Below are positions 61,574-64,000 of a stretch of DNA of 64,000 nt, one piece after another. How positions within the stretch are numbered: position 1 is the stretch's first letter; each line of letters opens with the position of its first letter. This DNA is from Linum tenue (taxonomy: Eukaryota; Streptophyta; Magnoliopsida; Malpighiales; Linaceae). Location: assembly GCA_946122785.1 (NCBI GenBank), contig CAMGYJ010000004.1, forward strand, positions 9,694,150 through 9,758,149. The letters run 5' to 3'. The notes under the pieces are model-generated. The model did not search any database, was not told the DNA's origin, and saw nothing but the letters and a program-made list of their open reading frames with translations. Both the position numbers and the translations under genes were made by a program.

Positions 61574-61813
61574 ATGCCTACTAACTATCATATAAATAAA
61601 TTAATTGAAGGATTAGATGCTATAAATCTCACCTCAATAAATGATATCAGTACAGTCATACAAGAATTGACTTACTTTGCCTCAGAAATTGTAGAAGAAC
61701 AAATGAGTATTGGAACCACAGAAACATTAGAAGAAACTATCTCTAAAACCAAATTAATTACTGATATAATAACTAGCTTAAACAAAACTAAACAAAGATT
61801 ACTAAATCAGTAA
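61574..61813 (+). CDS. Endogenous caulimovirid small ORF, intact frame
   Basis: This 79-codon frame begins two bases after the movement-protein stop and is not interrupted. The product is Ile/Thr/Glu-rich and predicted helical, without cysteines or a known motif. Position between movement protein and primer site suggests a counterpart of a small soymovirus ORF. The function is unknown. Confidence 0.6.
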   Translation: MPTNYHINKLIEGLDAINLTSINDISTVIQELTYFASEIVEEQMSIGTTETLEETISKTKLITDIITSLNKTKQRLLNQ

Positions 61814-61829
61814 GTTTAGTGGAAAAACA

Positions 61830-61841
61830 TGGTATCAGAGC
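61830..61841 (+). other. tRNA-Met primer-binding site of the viral copy
   Basis: TGGTATCAGAGC begins 16 bases after the small ORF's stop codon. In caulimovirids this site primes minus-strand synthesis and marks the genome's map origin. Confidence 0.92.
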
Positions 61842-62200
61842 CCAAACCGATCAATAACCCGAATTATTTTGTTCACAAAGACTTGGGTATTAGTTCATAC
61901 ACTATGGGATATCAGTTAGTATATACTAACAAAAAGACCAGTTAGCAGATTAACCGGGTTGGCAATGGTGTATCCCATAGAGGCGTACAAATGAATCCTT
62001 CTTGTGATAATAAGTGACTTCCATTTGCTGTCTCATAGTTAAGGTTCCTACAAGAAAGCACAAATGCCACACAGTCGGAGTAGCATGTCTTTAATAATAA
62101 AGTAGATAGGGGCTTCCCCCTACTAAGCCCGCTCTTTTTTTAGAAGATAAAACAACAATGAGGATATTATCCTACTTTCATAGAAAGAATATATAGAAAT
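61842..62200 (+). other. Probable viral leader after the primer site
   Basis: No ORF was found. The end of the viral copy is not marked by any repeat I can see, and base composition turns strongly AT-rich by about 62290. Confidence 0.45.
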
Positions 62201-64000
62201 ACCAATGGAGGGATTACTAAGAGAAATGGAATGGGGAGTGGTGGCGGACCAAAAGACGTAAAGAATGCAGGGCGTGAAATGCAATTAGATGAACTAATAG
62301 TACTTAATTATATTTTTTAATTATCTAACCGATTCTTATAAAAAAAATTTTAATTAAAAAAATTAACTATGAAAGCAATAAAAGATATCAATAATGAAAT
62401 GTTTAGATATTATTATTTTTAATTTTATTATTAAAAAATTATTATTTAATTATTTAAAAAATTATTATGAAGAGAGAATAAGAGTAGTTTCAAATTCCGA
62501 CTCTGCCACGAATCTCGCTAACACTCTTAACCCATAAGCACATACACGACGGATCTAATATTAAAAGTTGTCGAGTATTAATTTATAGTAGGATTATGTG
62601 TAACTAGGAAATTGGTCTAGATGAACATATCCAAGGCACTATAAATTTAGCGTAGAAATTCTAGCCCTAATGATTTTCATCTAAAAAACAATAAAAACTT
62701 AAAAGTCTAAAACGTAAACGACTAAGTATATAGTTTCATTGAAGTATAAAAAAATAGCTCTAAATTAAAGTTCAGCCTTCCCTGTCAAAACTCAAAAAAA
62801 TTCTTCAACCCCCCCCCCCCCCCAAAAAAAAGAACGAGGAAACAAACGGACACCAAATGAATTCCTTCGCCTGTCCGTCGGGCGCTAGTTTTCTTTCCAG
62901 TCTTTTGATTAGGAAAATATGTACAAACTAGTTGAGTCGTCATTTAGATTGAGCTGATTGGTGCACTAGATACTAACAGTTCTTTTCGGTCATTTGATGA
63001 AGAAAATATTAACAAGCTTGCTCAAGAGTTTAGCCTCGAGACTTTGAATGTTATGAGATGTATTCTTTGAAGAATGAGCTATGATATTACGCCGCTCATG
63101 TGGTTCCTAGTCGATAATATGAAGTTTCTTCCCTTGCAAAATTACTAGTGAAGTTGGGGAAATAGAGATGGACACACAATACAAATTTATTTGTCTTTCG
63201 ATTCGTCTAGTGTTGACCATGCCCGTTTCAACGGCTATCATGGAGAGAACATTTTTAGCAATAAAACATGTGAAGTAGTGTATGGAAGTTGTATTATCAT
63301 TTGATGTATTGAATCAATTGATGTATTAGGAAAATATCTTGTTTGGAGGTTTAGATTGTGGTTTGTTGGAAAGCAATAAAAGTCAATTTTGAGTGTTTGT
63401 GAAGAATCTCAACTATGAGTGATTGTAGTGAGACCTCCAAAAAATTAATGCATGTATTCTAGTTCAATATAGGCCAAAAAAGAGACTTAATCTCACAAAT
63501 ACATGAATTGACTCAATACACCATTTAAAATCACAACTTCCAAACGACCCGTAATTTGCGCAACAAAATTAGCGATGAATTTCTCTCATTACTATATCCT
63601 GAACATACATACATCGTTGGGGAGAAGACAAAATAGTAGTAGGTAGGGTATGACCCTTCGTACGAAATGAGAAGGACAACGCACCTCTCATTCTTACTTC
63701 CACGCATATGCTTGTGTCCCATACATTATTTATTAGTCTGTTCAAACTTTCAATCCATTATTTTTTGCACTTTCATGTTCTGTTGCTCTTAATGCCAACT
63801 TTGAGGTTGTATTTTTACATTGATCATTCAATATTACACCGCATTATTTGGTCTTTGTGTACCAAGCTTGGCCCCCGCAAGTCTGCATTTCATGTATATG
63901 TATTTTATTGTTATGTCTGTTTTTCTTTAATTGCAATGTCATCGATTTGAAGTCACGGGGTCTCGTTGACCGATAAGCGAGCCGGGGTCTAGGAGCAAGA
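62201..64000. other. AT-rich intergenic DNA right of the viral copy
   Basis: No gene is supported. A 15-base C run lies at 62809-62823, followed by an A run. A MITE occupies about 63276-63551. The last 300 bases contain only short frames. Confidence 0.55.
63276..63551. mobile_element. MITE related to the one at 49317
   Basis: The left end (from about 63280, TATGGAAGTTGTATTATCA) and the reverse complement of the right end (GTTTGGAAGTTGTGATTTTA) match over about 45 bases with several differences. The right end AATCACAACTTCCAAAC is shared with the element at 49317-49745. The exact left edge is uncertain. Confidence 0.65.

Larger units (their letters stand above)
54386..62200 (+). mobile_element. 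Endogenous caulimovirid (pararetrovirus), near full length
   Basis: About 7.2 kb of viral DNA remains after removing the hAT insert. Order: small ORF, coat protein, protease-RT-RNase H, transactivator, non-coding promoter region, movement protein, small ORF, tRNA-Met primer site. This gene set defines Caulimoviridae; no virus family member encodes integrase and none is seen. Genes sit close together with short overlaps. Stops or frameshifts break most ORFs, so it is a genomic fossil. Outer limits (54386 and 62200) are estimates, since I cannot see exact junctions. No terminal repeat is evident, so the copy looks like one circularly permuted genome unit opened between the primer site and the first small ORF. 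Confidence 0.9.

Overview
The window is plant nuclear DNA, almost certainly from a eudicot. It is AT-rich, its genes are split by introns, and it holds plant-type Copia, Ty3/Gypsy, LINE, Helitron, MULE, hAT, CACTA and Harbinger-type elements plus an integrated plant pararetrovirus. I cannot name the species. I found no tRNA, rRNA or CRISPR.

Only one host gene looks complete: a four-exon GDSL esterase/lipase of 377 residues on the minus strand (47129-48605). A broken paralogue lies about 38 kb away in the opposite orientation (1-9697, its 5' part outside the window). It has been opened by a 3.07-kb Helitron in its third exon (252-3324) and by a Copia retrotransposon in its last intron (3729-9419). 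The 5' LTR of that Copia was itself entered by a Pack-MULE (3770-5258) carrying the first exons of a cytosolic glyceraldehyde-3-phosphate dehydrogenase gene. Target duplications or exact junctions set the order.

From 10.3 to 14.9 kb lies a second, rearranged Copia. From 15.2 to 19.4 kb lies a 4.2-kb MULE with a transposase N-terminal remnant and a plant-mobile-domain gene in convergent orientation, flanked by clusters of short GC hairpins. After an AT-rich stretch, 23.2-28.8 kb is a Ty3/Gypsy LTR broken up by a TTA-type MITE, a hAT element, a CACTA end and a 365-bp direct repeat. A 3'-truncated LINE follows (29.9-33.8 kb). Next are mosaic pieces of Tat/Athila-like Gypsy elements in both orientations (33.8-39.4 kb), with CACACGGCCGTG-rich arrays, and then a minus-strand Gypsy element that has gag but no pol (39.45-45.43 kb).

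The right part holds the intact GDSL gene, three more hAT elements with 8-bp flanks, a reverse-transcriptase fragment (52.4-53.0 kb), and a nearly genome-length endogenous caulimovirid (about 54.4-62.2 kb). The viral copy keeps the family's gene set: a small virion-protein-like ORF, coat protein, protease-RT-RNase H, transactivator, a pregenomic-RNA-type promoter with as-1-like motifs and TATA box, movement protein, a small ORF and a tRNA-Met primer site. Nearly every ORF is broken. Its primer site lies after the movement-protein gene instead of between the promoter and that gene, an arrangement that recalls soymoviruses. This copy is the most interesting object in the window.
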